A stretch of 64,000 bases of DNA from Serratia surfactantfaciens (GTDB lineage: Bacteria > Pseudomonadota > Gammaproteobacteria > Enterobacterales > Enterobacteriaceae): assembly GCF_001642805.2 (NCBI RefSeq), contig NZ_CP016948.1, forward strand, positions 496,001-560,000. Reading direction: 5' to 3'. Below the pieces are notes generated by a model, which saw only the letters and a list, made by a program, of their open reading frames with translations, searched no databases and was not told where the DNA came from. This document shows, piece by piece, positions 53,308 to 64,000 of this stretch. The position numbers and the translations under genes are program-made. How positions within the stretch are numbered: the stretch's first letter is position 1; every line of letters starts with the position of its first letter.

Positions 53308-53970
53308 CTAGCGATATAAACCCTGCAACTCGATATAGCGCTGCACCGAGCGGGGCAGCAGGTCGTCGCAGTTGAGGCCCTGATGGCGGCGCTGGCGGAT
53401 CTCGGTGGCGGAAATTTCCAGCTCCGGCGTATCGGCCAGGTAGATATGGCCATGCGGGCGGCGGCTGAGCTGCGCCGGGTCGGCGGTGCGGTGGCGTTCC
53501 AGCCACTGCTGCAGCTCCGGCGTGTCCATGCGATCGTTATAGCCTGGGCGCGCCAGCACCAGCAAATGACAGACGTCCAGCAGCGCCTGCCAGCGGTGCC
53601 ATTTATGCAGCGTCAGCAGCGAGTCCTGGCCAATAATAAACGCCAGCGGCTGGGCGGCGCCACGCTCTTTACGAATCGTTTCCAACGTCTCGATGGTGTA
53701 GGAGGGGGTGGTGCGGTGCAGTTCGCGATCGTCGACCGCAAACAGCGGGTTGCCGGCGATCGCCAACTCGACCATCTTCAGGCGCTGCTGCGCATTGGCC
53801 TCCGGCTGCGGGCGGTGCGGCGGCACGTGGTTAGGCAGCAGCGTGACGCGATTCAGGCCCACTTCGGCGGCCAGCGCCTCAACCGGCCGCAGATGGCCAT
53901 AGTGGATCGGGTCAAAGGTGCCGCCGAACAGCGCGTGCAATACGGTGGGGTGTTCCGGATTAGTGGGCAT
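53308..53970 (-). CDS. nadD: Nicotinate-mononucleotide adenylyltransferase
   Basis: Joins ATP and nicotinate mononucleotide to give deamido-NAD. It has 220 residues from the ATG at 53970 (E. coli 213). [12 protein letters not shown] at 16-27 contains the HxGH nucleotidyl-transfer motif, and ISATEIRQR near 186 is the second ATP-binding motif. The frame extends upstream inside holA, but the family N-terminus and the 11-bp overlap with the holA stop fix the start. Confidence 0.95.
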   Translation of the reverse strand: MPTNPEHPTVLHALFGGTFDPIHYGHLRPVEALAAEVGLNRVTLLPNHVPPHRPQPEANAQQRLKMVELAIAGNPLFAVDDRELHRTTPSYTIETLETIRKERGAAQPLAFIIGQDSLLTLHKWHRWQALLDVCHLLVLARPGYNDRMDTPELQQWLERHRTADPAQLSRRPHGHIYLADTPELEISATEIRQRRHQGLNCDDLLPRSVQRYIELQGLYR

Positions 53971-54994
53971 CGGTAAAACTCGTGGCCAGGGGTTTGCCGC
54001 ACAGCAGCATCGACAGGGTTTCCAGTTCCGGCCAGACCGACTGGCCATAGTCCTGCTTGAGCGTCAGCTCGATTTGCGTCAGCAGCTGTACCGCCTGCTG
54101 CAACTGGGGACCGGACAGGCGTTGCAACGCCTGGGTCACCAGCGGGCGGCGGTTCTGCCAGACCTTGTGCTGATCGAACAGCGTGCGCAGCGGCGCAGAC
54201 GCCATGCGGCGCTGCAGCGTCAGCAACAGCAGCAGTTCGCGCTGCAGAGTGCGCAGCAGGATCACCGGCTCCGCGTCCTCTTGCTGCAGCTGCTGCAGAA
54301 TATGCCAGGCGCGCTTGCTCTTGCCGGCCAGCAGAGCGTCCAGCCAGTGGAACGGCGTGAAGTGGGCGGCGTCGTTCACCGCCTGTTCGACGCGCGGCAG
54401 CGTGAGCTTGCCGTCCGGGTGCAGCAGCGACAGCCGCTCCAACGCCTGCGACAGCGCCAGCAGGTTACCTTCGTAGCAGTAGCACAGCAGCTGATTGGCG
54501 GCGTCGTCCAACTCCAGCTTCATCGCTTTGGCGCGTGCGGCGACCCAGCGCGGCAGCTGCGCCTGTTCCGGTGTCTGGCAACTGACGAGGGCGCCGTGCG
54601 GGCTGAGCGCCTTGAACCAGGCACTGTTTTCCTGCGCTTTGGTGAGGCGCGGGCCGCGCAGGATCAACAGAATATCGTCGTGCAGCAGCGTGGCGAGTTT
54701 GCTCAACTGCTCGCCGATCGGCGCCGTTGGGCCGTTTTCCGGGAAGATCAGCAGCAGCGTCTGGCGGCTGGCAAACAGGCTCATCGCCTGACAGATGCCG
54801 AAGATGGCGTCCCAGTCGGTATGGGCGTCGAGGGAAATGCTGTAGTGCTCGCTGAACTGCTGCTGTTGCGCAGCCTGCCGGAGTAAATCCTGGCTTTCCT
54901 GCAGCAGCAGCGGTTCATTGCCGCTCAATAAATAACAAGCGCGCAGCCCCTCTCGGAGCTGCGCGGCAAGTTGTTCCGGGTAAATGCGGATCAT
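53960..54994 (-). CDS. holA: DNA polymerase III delta subunit
   Basis: The subunit of the clamp loader that opens the beta clamp. It has 344 residues (E. coli 343). The N-terminal segment [17 protein letters not shown] and [13 protein letters not shown] are typical; it has an AAA+-like fold without a functional ATP site. The start overlaps the lptE stop by 4 nt, and its stop overlaps nadD by 11 nt, so the three genes are translationally linked. Confidence 0.96.
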   Translation of the reverse strand: MIRIYPEQLAAQLREGLRACYLLSGNEPLLLQESQDLLRQAAQQQQFSEHYSISLDAHTDWDAIFGICQAMSLFASRQTLLLIFPENGPTAPIGEQLSKLATLLHDDILLILRGPRLTKAQENSAWFKALSPHGALVSCQTPEQAQLPRWVAARAKAMKLELDDAANQLLCYCYEGNLLALSQALERLSLLHPDGKLTLPRVEQAVNDAAHFTPFHWLDALLAGKSKRAWHILQQLQQEDAEPVILLRTLQRELLLLLTLQRRMASAPLRTLFDQHKVWQNRRPLVTQALQRLSGPQLQQAVQLLTQIELTLKQDYGQSVWPELETLSMLLCGKPLATSFTDAH

Positions 54995-55551
54995 TGTGCG
55001 GTTTGGCTTGCCGCTCGTTCGCCGACGGCAGCGGCTTTCTGCCGGTTCTCTTCTTCCGCCGCATGCACGGTCAGCAGTTTGCGCACCAGTTGTTGCGCCG
55101 CCTGCTCACGCATTTCCTGGCGAATGATCTCCTGTTCGGAGTCCTTGGCCAGCGCGGTCAGCGGGTTGTCGAAGAACGAACGGAACACTTTCACCGACAG
55201 CGGATACAGGTCATGCCCCGGGATCAGCACCTGGGCCTGTACGGTCAGCACCAGCTGGTACTCGGCGGTTTTACCGTCCTGGAAGATCGAGGCGGTATCC
55301 TGGCTTTCCGTCGCGCCGAGGATGCGCAGGGAAGGCACGTCTTTACGCTTCGGATCGCTGACGATAGTCACGTCGTTCAGGCGCAGTTGCTCACGCACCG
55401 CACGCGTCAACGGGCCGTAAGGGTCGGCGCTGTCCAGGATCAGCGTTTTCATTTCATTAGGCACCTGCGTGGTGCCACGCAGGTGAAAACCGCAGCCGGC
55501 GGTGACCAGCACCGCCAACCCCAGCAACAGCGTTAGAATACGTTGTCGCAC
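54991..55551 (-). CDS. lptE: LPS-assembly lipoprotein LptE
   Basis: Plugs the LptD barrel and helps insert lipopolysaccharide into the outer membrane. It has 186 residues. A lipoprotein signal ends at the lipobox VTAGC with C20 as the modified residue, followed by [11 protein letters not shown], a hallmark of LptE. It is located between leuS (14 bp upstream) and holA, as in E. coli. Confidence 0.96.
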   Translation of the reverse strand: MRQRILTLLLGLAVLVTAGCGFHLRGTTQVPNEMKTLILDSADPYGPLTRAVREQLRLNDVTIVSDPKRKDVPSLRILGATESQDTASIFQDGKTAEYQLVLTVQAQVLIPGHDLYPLSVKVFRSFFDNPLTALAKDSEQEIIRQEMREQAAQQLVRKLLTVHAAEEENRQKAAAVGERAASQTAQ

Positions 55552-55565
55552 AACTCCTCCTTGTG

Positions 55566-58148
55566 TTAACCCACAACCAGGTTAAGCAGTTTGCCCGGAA
55601 CGTAGATCACTTTGCGAATCGTGACGCCGTCCAGATATTTAGCCACCAGATGCTCTTCGGCAGCGCGCGCGCGCACTTGCTCTTCGGTCGCATCGGCAGA
55701 TACGGTGATTTTAGCGCGAACCTTGCCGTTCACCTGCACCACCACCAGCTTGGAGTCTTCGACCATCGCCTGCTCGTCGGCAACCGGCCATGGCGCGGTG
55801 TCCACGTCGCCTTCGCCGCCCAGCGCCTGCCACAGGGTGAAGCACACGTGCGGGGTGAACGGATACAGCATGCGAACTACAGCCAGCAGCGCTTCCTGCA
55901 GCAGCGCGCGATCCTGCTCGCTCTCCTGCGGCGCGCGGGCCAGTTTGTTCATCAGCTCCATCACGGCGGCGATCGCGGTGTTGAAGGTCTGACGGCGGCC
56001 GATATCGTCGGTCACCTTGGCGATGGTTTTGTGCAGATCGCGGCGCAGCGCTTTCTGATCTTCGTTCAGCGCCGCCACGTCCAGCGGCTGTACCGCGCCT
56101 TTTTCCACGTGATCGTAGGCCAGTTTCCACACGCGTTTCAGGAAGCGGTTCGCCCCTTCCACGCCGGATTCCTGCCACTCCAGCGTCATTTCTGCCGGTG
56201 AAGCGAACATCATGAACAGACGCACGGTGTCCGCGCCGTATTTTTCCACCATCTCCTGCGGGTCGATGCCGTTGTTCTTCGACTTCGACATTTTGCTCAT
56301 GCCAGCATAGACCAGTTCACGGCCTTGCGGATCGGTGGCCTTGGTGATGCGGCCCTTGTCGTCGCGCTCGACGGTGGCGTCAACCGGGGATACCCAGACG
56401 CGCTCCCCGCTGTTGCCGGTGTAGTAGAAGGCGTCGGCCAGCACCATGCCCTGACACAGCAGGCGTTTGGCCGGCTCGTCCGAATCCACCAGGCCCGCAT
56501 CGCGCATCAGCTTGTGGAAGAAGCGGAAGTACATCAGGTGCATGATGGCGTGTTCGATGCCGCCGATATATTGATCGACCGGCAGCCAGTAGTTGGCGGC
56601 GGCCGGATCCAGCATGCCCTGGTCATACTGCGGGCAGGTGTAGCGCGCGTAGTACCAGGAGGACTCCATAAAGGTGTCGAAGGTGTCGGTTTCGCGCAGC
56701 GCCGGCTGGCCGTTGACGGTGGTTTTCGCCCACTCAGGGTCGGCCTTGATCGGGCTGGTGATGCCGTCCATGACCACGTCTTCCGGCAGGATCACCGGCA
56801 GCTGGTCTTCCGGCGTCGGCATTACGGTGCCGTCTTCCAGCGTCACCATCGGGATTGGCGCACCCCAGTAACGCTGACGGGAAACGCCCCAGTCGCGCAG
56901 ACGGTAGTTGACCTTACGCTGGCCCACGCCCTTGGCGACCAGTTTGTCGGCGATGGCGTTGAAGCCCGCTTCATTATCCAGGCCGTCGAACTCGCCTGAA
57001 TTGAACAGCGCGCCTTTGTCGGTCATCGCTTCGGCGCTCACGTCAGGCTGGCTGCCGTCGAGGTTCAGGATCACCGGCTTGATCGGCAGATCGTATTTGG
57101 TGGCGAATTCCCAGTCGCGCTGGTCGTGCGCCGGTACCGCCATCACGGCGCCGGTGCCGTATTCCATCAGCACGAAGTTGGCGACCCACACCGGCAGCTT
57201 CTCGCCGCTCAGCGGATGGACAACGAACAGGCCGGTCGGCATGCCTTTCTTCTCCATCGTCGCCATTTCGGCTTCGGCGACTTTGGTGTTGCGGCATTCG
57301 TCGATGAACTCGGTCAGCGCCGGGTTGTTGCGCGCGCCCTGTTGCGCCAGCGGGTGGCCCGCGGCGACCGCCACGTAGGTGGCGCCCATGAAGGTGTCCG
57401 GGCGGGTGGTGTAAACCGTCAGCTTCTCTTCGCTGTCCGCCACGTCGAAGGTGATTTCCACGCCTTCGGAGCGGCCAATCCAGTTGCGCTGCATGGTTTT
57501 CACCTGCTCCGGCCAGCTTTCCAGCGTGTCCAGATCGTTCAGCAGCTGATCGGCGTAGGCGGTGATTTTGATGAACCACTGCGGGATCTCTTTACGCTCG
57601 ACCTTGGTGTCGCAGCGCCAGCAGCAGCCGTCGATAACCTGTTCGTTGGCCAGCACGGTCAGATCGTGCGGGCACCAGTTCACCGCCGAGGTCTTCTTGT
57701 AGACCAGGCCTTTTTCATACAGCTTGGTGAAGAACCACTGTTCCCAGCGGTAGTATTCCGGCTGGCAGGTGGCGATTTCGCGATCCCAGTCATAGCCGAA
57801 GCCCAGCAGTTTCAGCTGATTCTTCATGTATTCGATGTTGTCGTAGGTCCACGGGGCCGGCGCGGTGTTGTTTTTCACCGCTGCGCCTTCCGCCGGCAGG
57901 CCGAACGCATCCCAGCCGATCGGCTGCAGTACGTTTTTGCCCAGCATGCGCTGATAGCGCGAGATCACGTCGCCGATAGTGTAGTTACGAACGTGGCCCA
58001 TGTGCAGTCGGCCGGACGGGTAAGGCAGCATGGATAGGCAGTAGTACTTTTCCTTGCTGTCGTCTTCGGTAACTTTGAAAGTCTGCTTCTCTTGCCAGTG
58101 AAGCTGTACGTTCGATTCTATGTCTTCTGGACGGTATTGCTCTTGCAT
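55566..58148 (-). CDS. leuS: Leucyl-tRNA synthetase
   Basis: A class I synthetase of 860 residues, as in E. coli. [11 protein letters not shown] contains the HIGH-type motif near residues 42-52, and MSKSKN carries the KMSKS motif near 619. The editing (CP1) domain contains [14 protein letters not shown] near 247-260. The 5' side is a 285-bp gap shared with the divergent ybeL. It leads the leuS-lptE-holA-nadD run. Confidence 0.97.
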   Translation of the reverse strand: MQEQYRPEDIESNVQLHWQEKQTFKVTEDDSKEKYYCLSMLPYPSGRLHMGHVRNYTIGDVISRYQRMLGKNVLQPIGWDAFGLPAEGAAVKNNTAPAPWTYDNIEYMKNQLKLLGFGYDWDREIATCQPEYYRWEQWFFTKLYEKGLVYKKTSAVNWCPHDLTVLANEQVIDGCCWRCDTKVERKEIPQWFIKITAYADQLLNDLDTLESWPEQVKTMQRNWIGRSEGVEITFDVADSEEKLTVYTTRPDTFMGATYVAVAAGHPLAQQGARNNPALTEFIDECRNTKVAEAEMATMEKKGMPTGLFVVHPLSGEKLPVWVANFVLMEYGTGAVMAVPAHDQRDWEFATKYDLPIKPVILNLDGSQPDVSAEAMTDKGALFNSGEFDGLDNEAGFNAIADKLVAKGVGQRKVNYRLRDWGVSRQRYWGAPIPMVTLEDGTVMPTPEDQLPVILPEDVVMDGITSPIKADPEWAKTTVNGQPALRETDTFDTFMESSWYYARYTCPQYDQGMLDPAAANYWLPVDQYIGGIEHAIMHLMYFRFFHKLMRDAGLVDSDEPAKRLLCQGMVLADAFYYTGNSGERVWVSPVDATVERDDKGRITKATDPQGRELVYAGMSKMSKSKNNGIDPQEMVEKYGADTVRLFMMFASPAEMTLEWQESGVEGANRFLKRVWKLAYDHVEKGAVQPLDVAALNEDQKALRRDLHKTIAKVTDDIGRRQTFNTAIAAVMELMNKLARAPQESEQDRALLQEALLAVVRMLYPFTPHVCFTLWQALGGEGDVDTAPWPVADEQAMVEDSKLVVVQVNGKVRAKITVSADATEEQVRARAAEEHLVAKYLDGVTIRKVIYVPGKLLNLVVG

Positions 58149-58433
58149 GGCGGCCGGTGGTCCTGTAGGTGTAAACCGTTGCCCCGGTCAGAGGCAACGC
58201 AATGAACATTTAGTATTCGTAGATCCGCATAGCATAGCTGATAAGACCTCCCGGCAACAACTCCAAGCGCCTGACTCGGCGCATTTAAAAAAAACGCCGC
58301 CATGACGCGGCTCACAACCTGCGGATCCCGCGTCTTGCCAAGTGACATCAGTCATTTACGGCTAAAATAAGAACAAGTAGCTTAGGGGTATCCCTACAGC
58401 CAAGTCCGGCGCAGCGTTTATCGAGGAGAGTCT

Positions 58434-58916
58434 ATGAACAAGGTTGCTCAGTATTACCGCGAATTGGTGGCATCGCTGACCGAACGCCTGAAAAACGGTG
58501 AACGAGATATCGACGCCCTGGTGGCCAGCGCGGAGCGGCGGTTGAACGAGGCCGAAGGTCTGACCCGCGACGAGGTGCGGCAGGTGACGCAGGCGGTGCG
58601 GCGCGATCTGGAAGAGTTTGCCCGCAGCTACCAGGAGAGCCGGGACGAATTTACCGACAGCGTATTTATGCGGGTGATCAAAGAGAGTCTGTGGCAGGAG
58701 TTGGCGGATATCACCGACAAAACCCAGTTGGAGTGGCGCGAGGTGTTCAAGGACGTCAGCCACCACGGCGTTTACCACAGCGGTGAAGTGGTGGGGCTGG
58801 GCAATCTGGTGTGCGAGCAATGCCACTATCACCTGGCTTTTTACACCCCGGAAGTGCTGCCGCTGTGCCCGAAATGCGGCCACGACCAGTTCCAGCGCCG
58901 GCCGTTTGAACCTTGA
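58434..58916 (+). CDS. ybeL: Zinc-ribbon protein YbeL (DUF1451)
   Basis: A 160-residue protein with a charged coiled-coil-like N-terminal half (residues 1-105) and a C-terminal zinc ribbon with C127, C130, C145 and C148 (CEQC...CPKC). It matches E. coli YbeL, whose function is unknown. The location next to leuS is conserved. A GC-rich hairpin (58920-58943) without a T-run follows it. Confidence 0.93.
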   Translation: MNKVAQYYRELVASLTERLKNGERDIDALVASAERRLNEAEGLTRDEVRQVTQAVRRDLEEFARSYQESRDEFTDSVFMRVIKESLWQELADITDKTQLEWREVFKDVSHHGVYHSGEVVGLGNLVCEQCHYHLAFYTPEVLPLCPKCGHDQFQRRPFEP

Positions 58917-58956
58917 TGACGTTCCCCGTCAGGGCGGGGAACGCTAAGGCCGGCGT

Positions 58957-59682
<726 letters not shown>

Positions 59683-59784
59683 TTAATCGGTAACGATGTC
59701 AGTCGGTGTAAACGCATGGTAGAGGCAAGCCATGAACAGTGATAGCGCAAAAATTCGCTGAGTTAAATCAAAAAAGTTGAATGA

Positions 59785-59802
59785 GGGGCGCGAGCGCGCC
59801 CC
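59785..59802 (-). terminator. Hairpin downstream of rihA
   Basis: GGGGCGCG (59785-59792) pairs with CGCGCCCC (59795-59802), two-base loop. On the minus strand a T-run (AACTTTTTTG) occurs about 10 nt later, so it is probably a weak or modified terminator for rihA. Confidence 0.5.
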
Positions 59803-59809
59803 GAAGGGA

Positions 59810-60742
59810 TTAATAACGCGCTACGCGCTCGGCCAGCAGATCGATAAAGCCTTCGCGGTTGATGCCGGTCAGCACTTCCACGTTGGCCGCTTTGCCGGTT
59901 TGCTGGAAATAGTCCACCACCGTCATGCCGACGGTGTATTCCCCTTTGGTTTCCACACCCACCCAGCGTTCTACGCCGGTAAACAGCTGCGGCGCCAGCA
60001 GCCAGGCGATGGTGCAGGGATCGTGCATCGCCGCGCCGGGCAGGCCGCGCGGATGGCTGAGGTACAGCGGCAGATAAAAATCGAGCATCTCCGCCACCGC
60101 CTGGGCGACCGGATTGTCTATCTGACGAATGCGCTCGATATCCTGCGGCAGCACCAGCGCCTGATGGGTGACGTTCAGCCCGGCCATGGTCAGCGGCACG
60201 CCGGATTTCAGCACCATTTCGGCGGCTTCGGGATCGACGAAGATATTGAATTCCGCCACCGGCGTGGTATTGCCGGCGTTCATGCCGCCGCCCATAAATA
60301 CGATGCGTTCGATGCGGCTTTTCAGCTCGGCATGCTGGGCCAACAGCAGGGCGATGTTGGTCATCGGGCCGGTCACCACCAGGGTGATCGGCTGGGGGCT
60401 GGTGCGCAGCAGGTCGGCGATCAGCTCAACGGCGCCGCGGGGGTCGGGCTTGAGGGTCGGTGTCGGCAGGTGGGTGTTGCCCATGCCGGTTTTGCCGTGG
60501 ACATAGTCGGCGATCACCAGCTCGCGCATCAGCGGGCCGCTGGCGCCGGCGGCGACCGGAATGTCTTCGCGCTGCATCAGGGTCAACAGACCCAGCGCGT
60601 TATGCAGGGTTTTCTCCGGCGTCTGGTTGCCGGCGGAGGTGGTGATGGCTTTGACGTCCAGCTCCGGCGAACGCAGCGCCATGGCCAGCGCGATGGCGTC
60701 GTCGAGGCCGGGATCGCAATCGATGATAATAGGGCGGGGCAT
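59810..60742 (-). CDS. rihA: Pyrimidine-specific ribonucleoside hydrolase
   Basis: Hydrolyses cytidine and uridine to base and ribose. From the ATG at 60742 the protein has 310 residues (E. coli 311). The calcium-binding DCDPGLDD motif is at 8-15, with [24 protein letters not shown] near 153-176 as the second family signature. The extra 14 upstream codons in frame are not supported. It is downstream of gltL, as in E. coli, but past a terminator. Confidence 0.95.
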   Translation of the reverse strand: MPRPIIIDCDPGLDDAIALAMALRSPELDVKAITTSAGNQTPEKTLHNALGLLTLMQREDIPVAAGASGPLMRELVIADYVHGKTGMGNTHLPTPTLKPDPRGAVELIADLLRTSPQPITLVVTGPMTNIALLLAQHAELKSRIERIVFMGGGMNAGNTTPVAEFNIFVDPEAAEMVLKSGVPLTMAGLNVTHQALVLPQDIERIRQIDNPVAQAVAEMLDFYLPLYLSHPRGLPGAAMHDPCTIAWLLAPQLFTGVERWVGVETKGEYTVGMTVVDYFQQTGKAANVEVLTGINREGFIDLLAERVARY

Positions 60743-60824
60743 GTTCTTTCTCCTCTGTTTGTTATCCTGCGAGCATCGGATCAAAACCGGGGAGAAACAA
60801 GCGCTTTTAGTGCCGGGAGAAAAG

Positions 60825-60846
60825 ATGCGCCCCTGGCGGGGCGCAT
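60825..60846 (-). terminator. Terminator of the glt operon
   Basis: A 9-bp stem ATGCGCCCC (60825-60833) with GGGGCGCAT (60838-60846), a TGGC loop, and CTTTTCTC on the minus-strand 3' side, 10 bp after gltL. Confidence 0.75.
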
Positions 60847-60855
60847 AGAGGGAAC

Positions 60856-61581
60856 TTAGTGCAGGATCTTGGCCAGGAAGTCCTTGGCGCGCTCGGATTC
60901 GGGGTTGTTGAAGAAATCGTCTTTGTTGCGGTCTTCGACGATTTTGCCTTCGTCCATAAAGATCACCCGGTTCGCCACTTTGCGGGCGAAGCCCATTTCG
61001 TGGGTCACCACCATCATGGTCATGCCTTCGTTCGCCAGCTCGACCATCACGTCCAGCACTTCATTGATCATTTCCGGATCGAGCGCCGAGGTCGGTTCAT
61101 CGAACAGCATGGCGATCGGATCCATGCACAGCGCGCGGGCGATGGCGACGCGCTGCTGCTGGCCGCCGGACAGCTGACCGGGGAACTTGTTGGCGTGGGC
61201 GGAAAGGCCGACGCGTTCCAGCAGCTTCAGCCCCTTCTCGCGTGAGGCGGTTTTGTCGCGCTTGAGCACTTTCACCTGCGCCAGCGTCAGGTTGTCGATG
61301 ATCGACAGATGCGGGAACAGCTCAAAGTGTTGGAACACCATGCCGACCTTGGCGCGCAGCTGCGCCAGATTGGTTTTCTTGTCGTTGACCGGCGTGCCGT
61401 TCACCAGGATATCGCCCTGCTGGATCGGCTCAAGGCCGTTGACGGTTTTGATCAGGGTGGACTTGCCGGAACCTGAAGGACCGCAGACGACGACCACTTC
61501 GCCTTTTTTCACTTCGGTGGTGCAATCGGTCAACACCTGAAAGTGACCGTACCACTTAGAAACATTTTTCAGGGATATCAT
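60856..61581 (-). CDS. gltL: Glutamate/aspartate ABC transporter ATPase
   Basis: Energises the GltIJKL importer. From the second ATG (61581) it has 241 residues as in E. coli. Walker [10 protein letters not shown] is at 34-42, the signature LSGGQQQR near 136 and Walker [13 protein letters not shown] near 158-169. Its start overlaps the gltK stop. Confidence 0.96.
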   Translation of the reverse strand: MISLKNVSKWYGHFQVLTDCTTEVKKGEVVVVCGPSGSGKSTLIKTVNGLEPIQQGDILVNGTPVNDKKTNLAQLRAKVGMVFQHFELFPHLSIIDNLTLAQVKVLKRDKTASREKGLKLLERVGLSAHANKFPGQLSGGQQQRVAIARALCMDPIAMLFDEPTSALDPEMINEVLDVMVELANEGMTMMVVTHEMGFARKVANRVIFMDEGKIVEDRNKDDFFNNPESERAKDFLAKILH

Positions 61582-62255
61582 CAAACAGTCCTTTTCTTCA
61601 AATAGCTTACCAGCGCCGAGGCGGCGAGGCTGATAACAAAATAGACAAAGCCGGCGAACAGGATCATTTCAACCTGGGTGCCGTCGCGTTCGCCGATGGT
61701 CGATGCGGTGCGGAAGAAGTCGGCCAGGCTCAGAACGTAAACCAGCGACGTATCCTGGAACAGCACGATGCCCTGAGTCAGCAGCAGCGGCACCATGGCA
61801 CGAAACGCCTGCGGCAGGATCACCAGCCGCATGGATTGCCAGTGGGTCATGCCCAGCGCCAGCGCGGCGGAGGATTGGCCGCGCGAGATGCTGATAATGC
61901 CGGCGCGGATGATTTCCGAGTAATAGGCTGCTTCAAACAGGGAAAAGGCTACCATAGCCGAGATCAGGCGAATATCGGTTTTCGGCGACAACCCTAGAAC
62001 CTGTTGTAATAAGCTTGGAACCACCAGATAGAACCACAGCAGCACCATCACCAGCGGCACCGAGCGGAACAGGTTGACGTACAGGGTGGCGAACCAGCTG
62101 ATCGGCTTGAACGGCGACAGACGCATCACCGCAAGCACGGTGCCCCACAGGATGCCGACCACGATGGCGGTCACGGTGATCTTCAGCGTGATCGCCATGC
62201 CCTGCAGCAGGAAAGGGAAGCTTGGGACGATCGACGCCCAGTCAAATTCGTACAT
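61581..62255 (-). CDS. gltK: Glutamate/aspartate ABC transporter permease GltK
   Basis: A 224-residue inner-membrane permease of the polar amino-acid class, with five helices and the EAA loop [19 protein letters not shown] near residues 130-148. It starts on the base after the gltJ stop begins (overlap 1 nt) and overlaps gltL. It acts as a heterodimer with GltJ. Confidence 0.96.
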   Translation of the reverse strand: MYEFDWASIVPSFPFLLQGMAITLKITVTAIVVGILWGTVLAVMRLSPFKPISWFATLYVNLFRSVPLVMVLLWFYLVVPSLLQQVLGLSPKTDIRLISAMVAFSLFEAAYYSEIIRAGIISISRGQSSAALALGMTHWQSMRLVILPQAFRAMVPLLLTQGIVLFQDTSLVYVLSLADFFRTASTIGERDGTQVEMILFAGFVYFVISLAASALVSYLKKRTV

Positions 62256-62995
62256 TATTTACTCCCCAGGTTGCCAGGCAACTGCACTTTCTTTTCGACC
62301 AGACGCATAAACAGCATGATAACGGCGTTGATGCCGATATAAGCCAGCGTGATGGCGGTAAAGGATTCATAGGCGTGTGCGGAGTAATCCAACAGCTTGC
62401 CGGCCTGTGCGGCCATGTCCACCAGCCCGATGGTTGAGGCGATGGCAGAGTTTTTGACCAGGTTGAGCATCTCCGAGGTCATCGGCGGCACGATCACCCG
62501 ATAGGCGTTCGGCAGCAGCACGTAGCGGTAGGTTTGCGGCAGCGTCAGGCCCATCGCCAGCCCGGCCGCTTTCTGACCGCGCGGCAGGGATTGAATGGCG
62601 GCGCGCACCTGCTCGCAAACGCGGGCGGCGGTAAACAGCCCCAGGCAGAGCATGGAGGAGACGAAGAACTGCACGTTGGGATCCAGCTCGCTTTTAAACC
62701 AGGTGCCGATATTGGCCGGCAACAGTTCGGGGATCACCAGATACCAGGTAAAGAATTGCACGATCAGCGGCACGTTGCGGAACAGTTCGACGTAACAGGT
62801 GCCGAGGGCGGAAAGAAAGCGGTTGGGTACGGTACGTAAGATACCGAACAGCGAACCGACGAAGAAAGCGATAATCCATGCACAGACGGAGAGGGCCACC
62901 GTGACCTGAAAGCCGGACCAGATCCAGCCGAGGTATGTGGTGTTCCCAAACGGGGCCTGCTGCAGGAAGATACCCCAGTTCCAATCTATTGACAT
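62255..62995 (-). CDS. gltJ: Glutamate/aspartate ABC transporter permease GltJ
   Basis: A 246-residue permease with the five-helix core and the EAA loop [20 protein letters not shown] near residues 141-160. The N-terminal stretch [16 protein letters not shown] is that of GltJ. It is separated from gltI by a 213-bp region, which in E. coli yields the SroC small RNA. Confidence 0.96.
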   Translation of the reverse strand: MSIDWNWGIFLQQAPFGNTTYLGWIWSGFQVTVALSVCAWIIAFFVGSLFGILRTVPNRFLSALGTCYVELFRNVPLIVQFFTWYLVIPELLPANIGTWFKSELDPNVQFFVSSMLCLGLFTAARVCEQVRAAIQSLPRGQKAAGLAMGLTLPQTYRYVLLPNAYRVIVPPMTSEMLNLVKNSAIASTIGLVDMAAQAGKLLDYSAHAYESFTAITLAYIGINAVIMLFMRLVEKKVQLPGNLGSK

Positions 62996-63008
62996 AACAA
63001 ACTCCGGT

Positions 63009-63205
63009 AAACGGGCGCAGAGCGCCGAAGATTGATGACTTGATGAGCGCCGATCGCCGCGCGGCCAGTCTGGCTGGCTTATTGTGTGCGGAGGTCGGTG
63101 ATGCGCCTTGGGGAAAATGAGGGAGGGGAACGGCCCCCCTCATACCTGTCTGTCCCAGTCATCAACTGGGCCGGTTTGGCCTGGCGGCCGCTCCGGCTGT
63201 CATTC
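63009..63205 (-). ncRNA. sroC: Probable SroC-like RNA from the gltI-gltJ intergenic region
   Basis: In enterobacteria SroC is cut from the gltI 3' region and sponges GcvB. The position is the same here, between gltI and gltJ. The transcript contains TATGAGGGGGGCC with a C-rich complement GTTCCCCTC, and ends in a hairpin GGCGC-TCT-GCGCC then CGTTT (63010-63025). The call rests on position and structure; the exact ends are uncertain. Confidence 0.55.
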
Positions 63206-63208
63206 TAT

Positions 63209-64000
63209 TTAGTTCAATGCCTTGTCGTTAGGTTCTTTGAACAGCTGCTTCATGTCGTCCGACAGTTCGAAGTTCATGTTGAGGTTTTTCGGTGGAATAG
63301 GCTGCTTGAACCATTTATCAAACCACTTGGCCGCTTCGCCGGAGGTTTGCGCCTGGACGATGGTGTCATCGACCAGTTTCTTGAACGCAGGATCGTCTTT
63401 ACGCAGCATGCAGCCGTAAGCTTCTTTCGACTGCGGCGTGCCGATGATTTCCCACTGATCCGGCTTCTTGGCCTTGGCGCGCTCACCCGCCAGCAGGGCG
63501 TCATCCATCATAAAGGCCACCGCGCGGCCGCTTTCCAGGGTGCGGAAGGAGTCGCCGTGGTCTTTGGCGCTGATGATGCGCATGTTCATTTTGTCGCTGT
63601 CGTTCAGCTTGTTCAGCAGCACTTCGGAGGTGGTGCCGGAGGTAACGACCACCGGTTTGCCGGCCAGGTCTTTAAAGTCTTTGATGTCGGAGCCTTTCTT
63701 CACCAGCAAGCGGGTGCCGACCACGAAAATGGTGTCGGAGAAGGCGGCCTGTTTCTGGCGCTCGAGGTTATTGGTGGTGGAGCCGCACTCGAAGTCATAG
63801 GTGCCGTTTTGCAGCAGCGGAATGCGGTTCTGCGAGGTAATCGGCAGCATTTTCACCTGCAGATTCGGTGCATTAAGCTTTTTCTTAACAGCTTCAACGA
63901 TTTGGTTGGAGTAGTCCTGAGAGTAGCCCACAACTTTTTGTTGGTTGTCGTAGTAGGAAAAGGGCACTGACGATTCGCGGTGGCCGACAACGATCACGCC
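63209..64000 (-). CDS. gltI: Glutamate/aspartate-binding periplasmic protein (5' end outside the window)
   Basis: The mature part of GltI, 264 codons to the stop. The signal peptide and about 38 N-terminal residues lie beyond the right edge; the GTG at 63997 is an internal valine codon of GVIVVGHRE. The sequence follows E. coli GltI throughout, including GHRESSVPFSYYD, FECGSTTNN, VTSGTTSEV and the C-terminus KEPNDKALN. Confidence 0.97.
   Translation of the reverse strand, partial: GVIVVGHRESSVPFSYYDNQQKVVGYSQDYSNQIVEAVKKKLNAPNLQVKMLPITSQNRIPLLQNGTYDFECGSTTNNLERQKQAAFSDTIFVVGTRLLVKKGSDIKDFKDLAGKPVVVTSGTTSEVLLNKLNDSDKMNMRIISAKDHGDSFRTLESGRAVAFMMDDALLAGERAKAKKPDQWEIIGTPQSKEAYGCMLRKDDPAFKKLVDDTIVQAQTSGEAAKWFDKWFKQPIPPKNLNMNFELSDDMKQLFKEPNDKALN

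Noticed and set aside
58920..58943. 8-bp GC hairpin between ybeL and azoR as a terminator
   Set aside because: No T-run on either strand; it may act as a weak bidirectional stop but I do not list it as a feature.

Overview
The window is a GC-rich enterobacterial chromosome segment, most likely Serratia (S. marcescens-like). This rests on recognisable proteins, on gene order matching two E. coli neighbourhoods (all/ybb/purEK/cysS/folD/argU, and cspE-crcB-tatE-lip-dacA-mrd-holA-leuS-glt), and on ERIC-type intergenic repeats. I see no prophage, insertion sequence, CRISPR array or rRNA. One tRNA gene is present, tRNA-Arg(UCU). The GC content and species name are judgements by eye, not computed.

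Layout. 1-11000: purine-nitrogen (allantoin) catabolism. glxK is followed by a minus-strand group allD, allC, an MFS transporter and allE, and by a divergent plus-strand operon fdrA-ylbE-ylbF-carbamate kinase (the AllFGH oxamate carbamoyltransferase plus AllK). The allD/fdrA control region carries a widely spaced inverted repeat and a CRP-like site. 11000-25000: housekeeping genes (cfa, cnoX, ybbO, tesA, ybbA-ybbP, purEK with a PurR operator, lpxH, ppiB, cysS, ybcJ, folD) and argU tRNA. A pair of inverted ERIC elements lies between cfa and cnoX, and cysS has a leader that looks like an attenuator.

25000-44300 is the accessory part. It holds a GT39-type membrane glycosyltransferase, an aldo/keto reductase with a divergent LysR regulator and a flavodoxin-like protein, two diguanylate cyclases (MASE1 and MASE2 types), a two-domain cold-shock protein and a VOC protein. 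It also has a six-gene set (M20 deacylase, FMN monooxygenase, binding protein, N-acetyltransferase, permease, ATPase) with the same composition as the Bacillus yxeKLMNOP route for salvaging S-modified cysteine. Then come cspE, a TetR/Bcr-type efflux pair, an unannotated 31-residue membrane protein and crcB preceded by a fluoride riboswitch. Candidate small RNAs sit at 27262-27366 and 30185-30386.

44300-64000 is a dense core block: tatE, the lipoate genes lipB-lipA (overlapping here), ybeD, dacA, rlpA, mrdB, mrdA, rlmH, rsfS, nadD, holA, lptE, leuS, ybeL, azoR (with an unusual C-terminal tail), rihA, and the gltIJKL glutamate/aspartate importer. gltI runs off the right edge, and the gltI-gltJ gap matches the position of the SroC small RNA.

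The most interesting items are the yxe-like sulfur salvage cluster, the crcB fluoride riboswitch, the mutually exclusive hairpins ahead of cysS, the two back-to-back small-RNA candidates near 30.3 kb, and the small membrane protein whose upstream region holds a perfect 10-bp inverted repeat.
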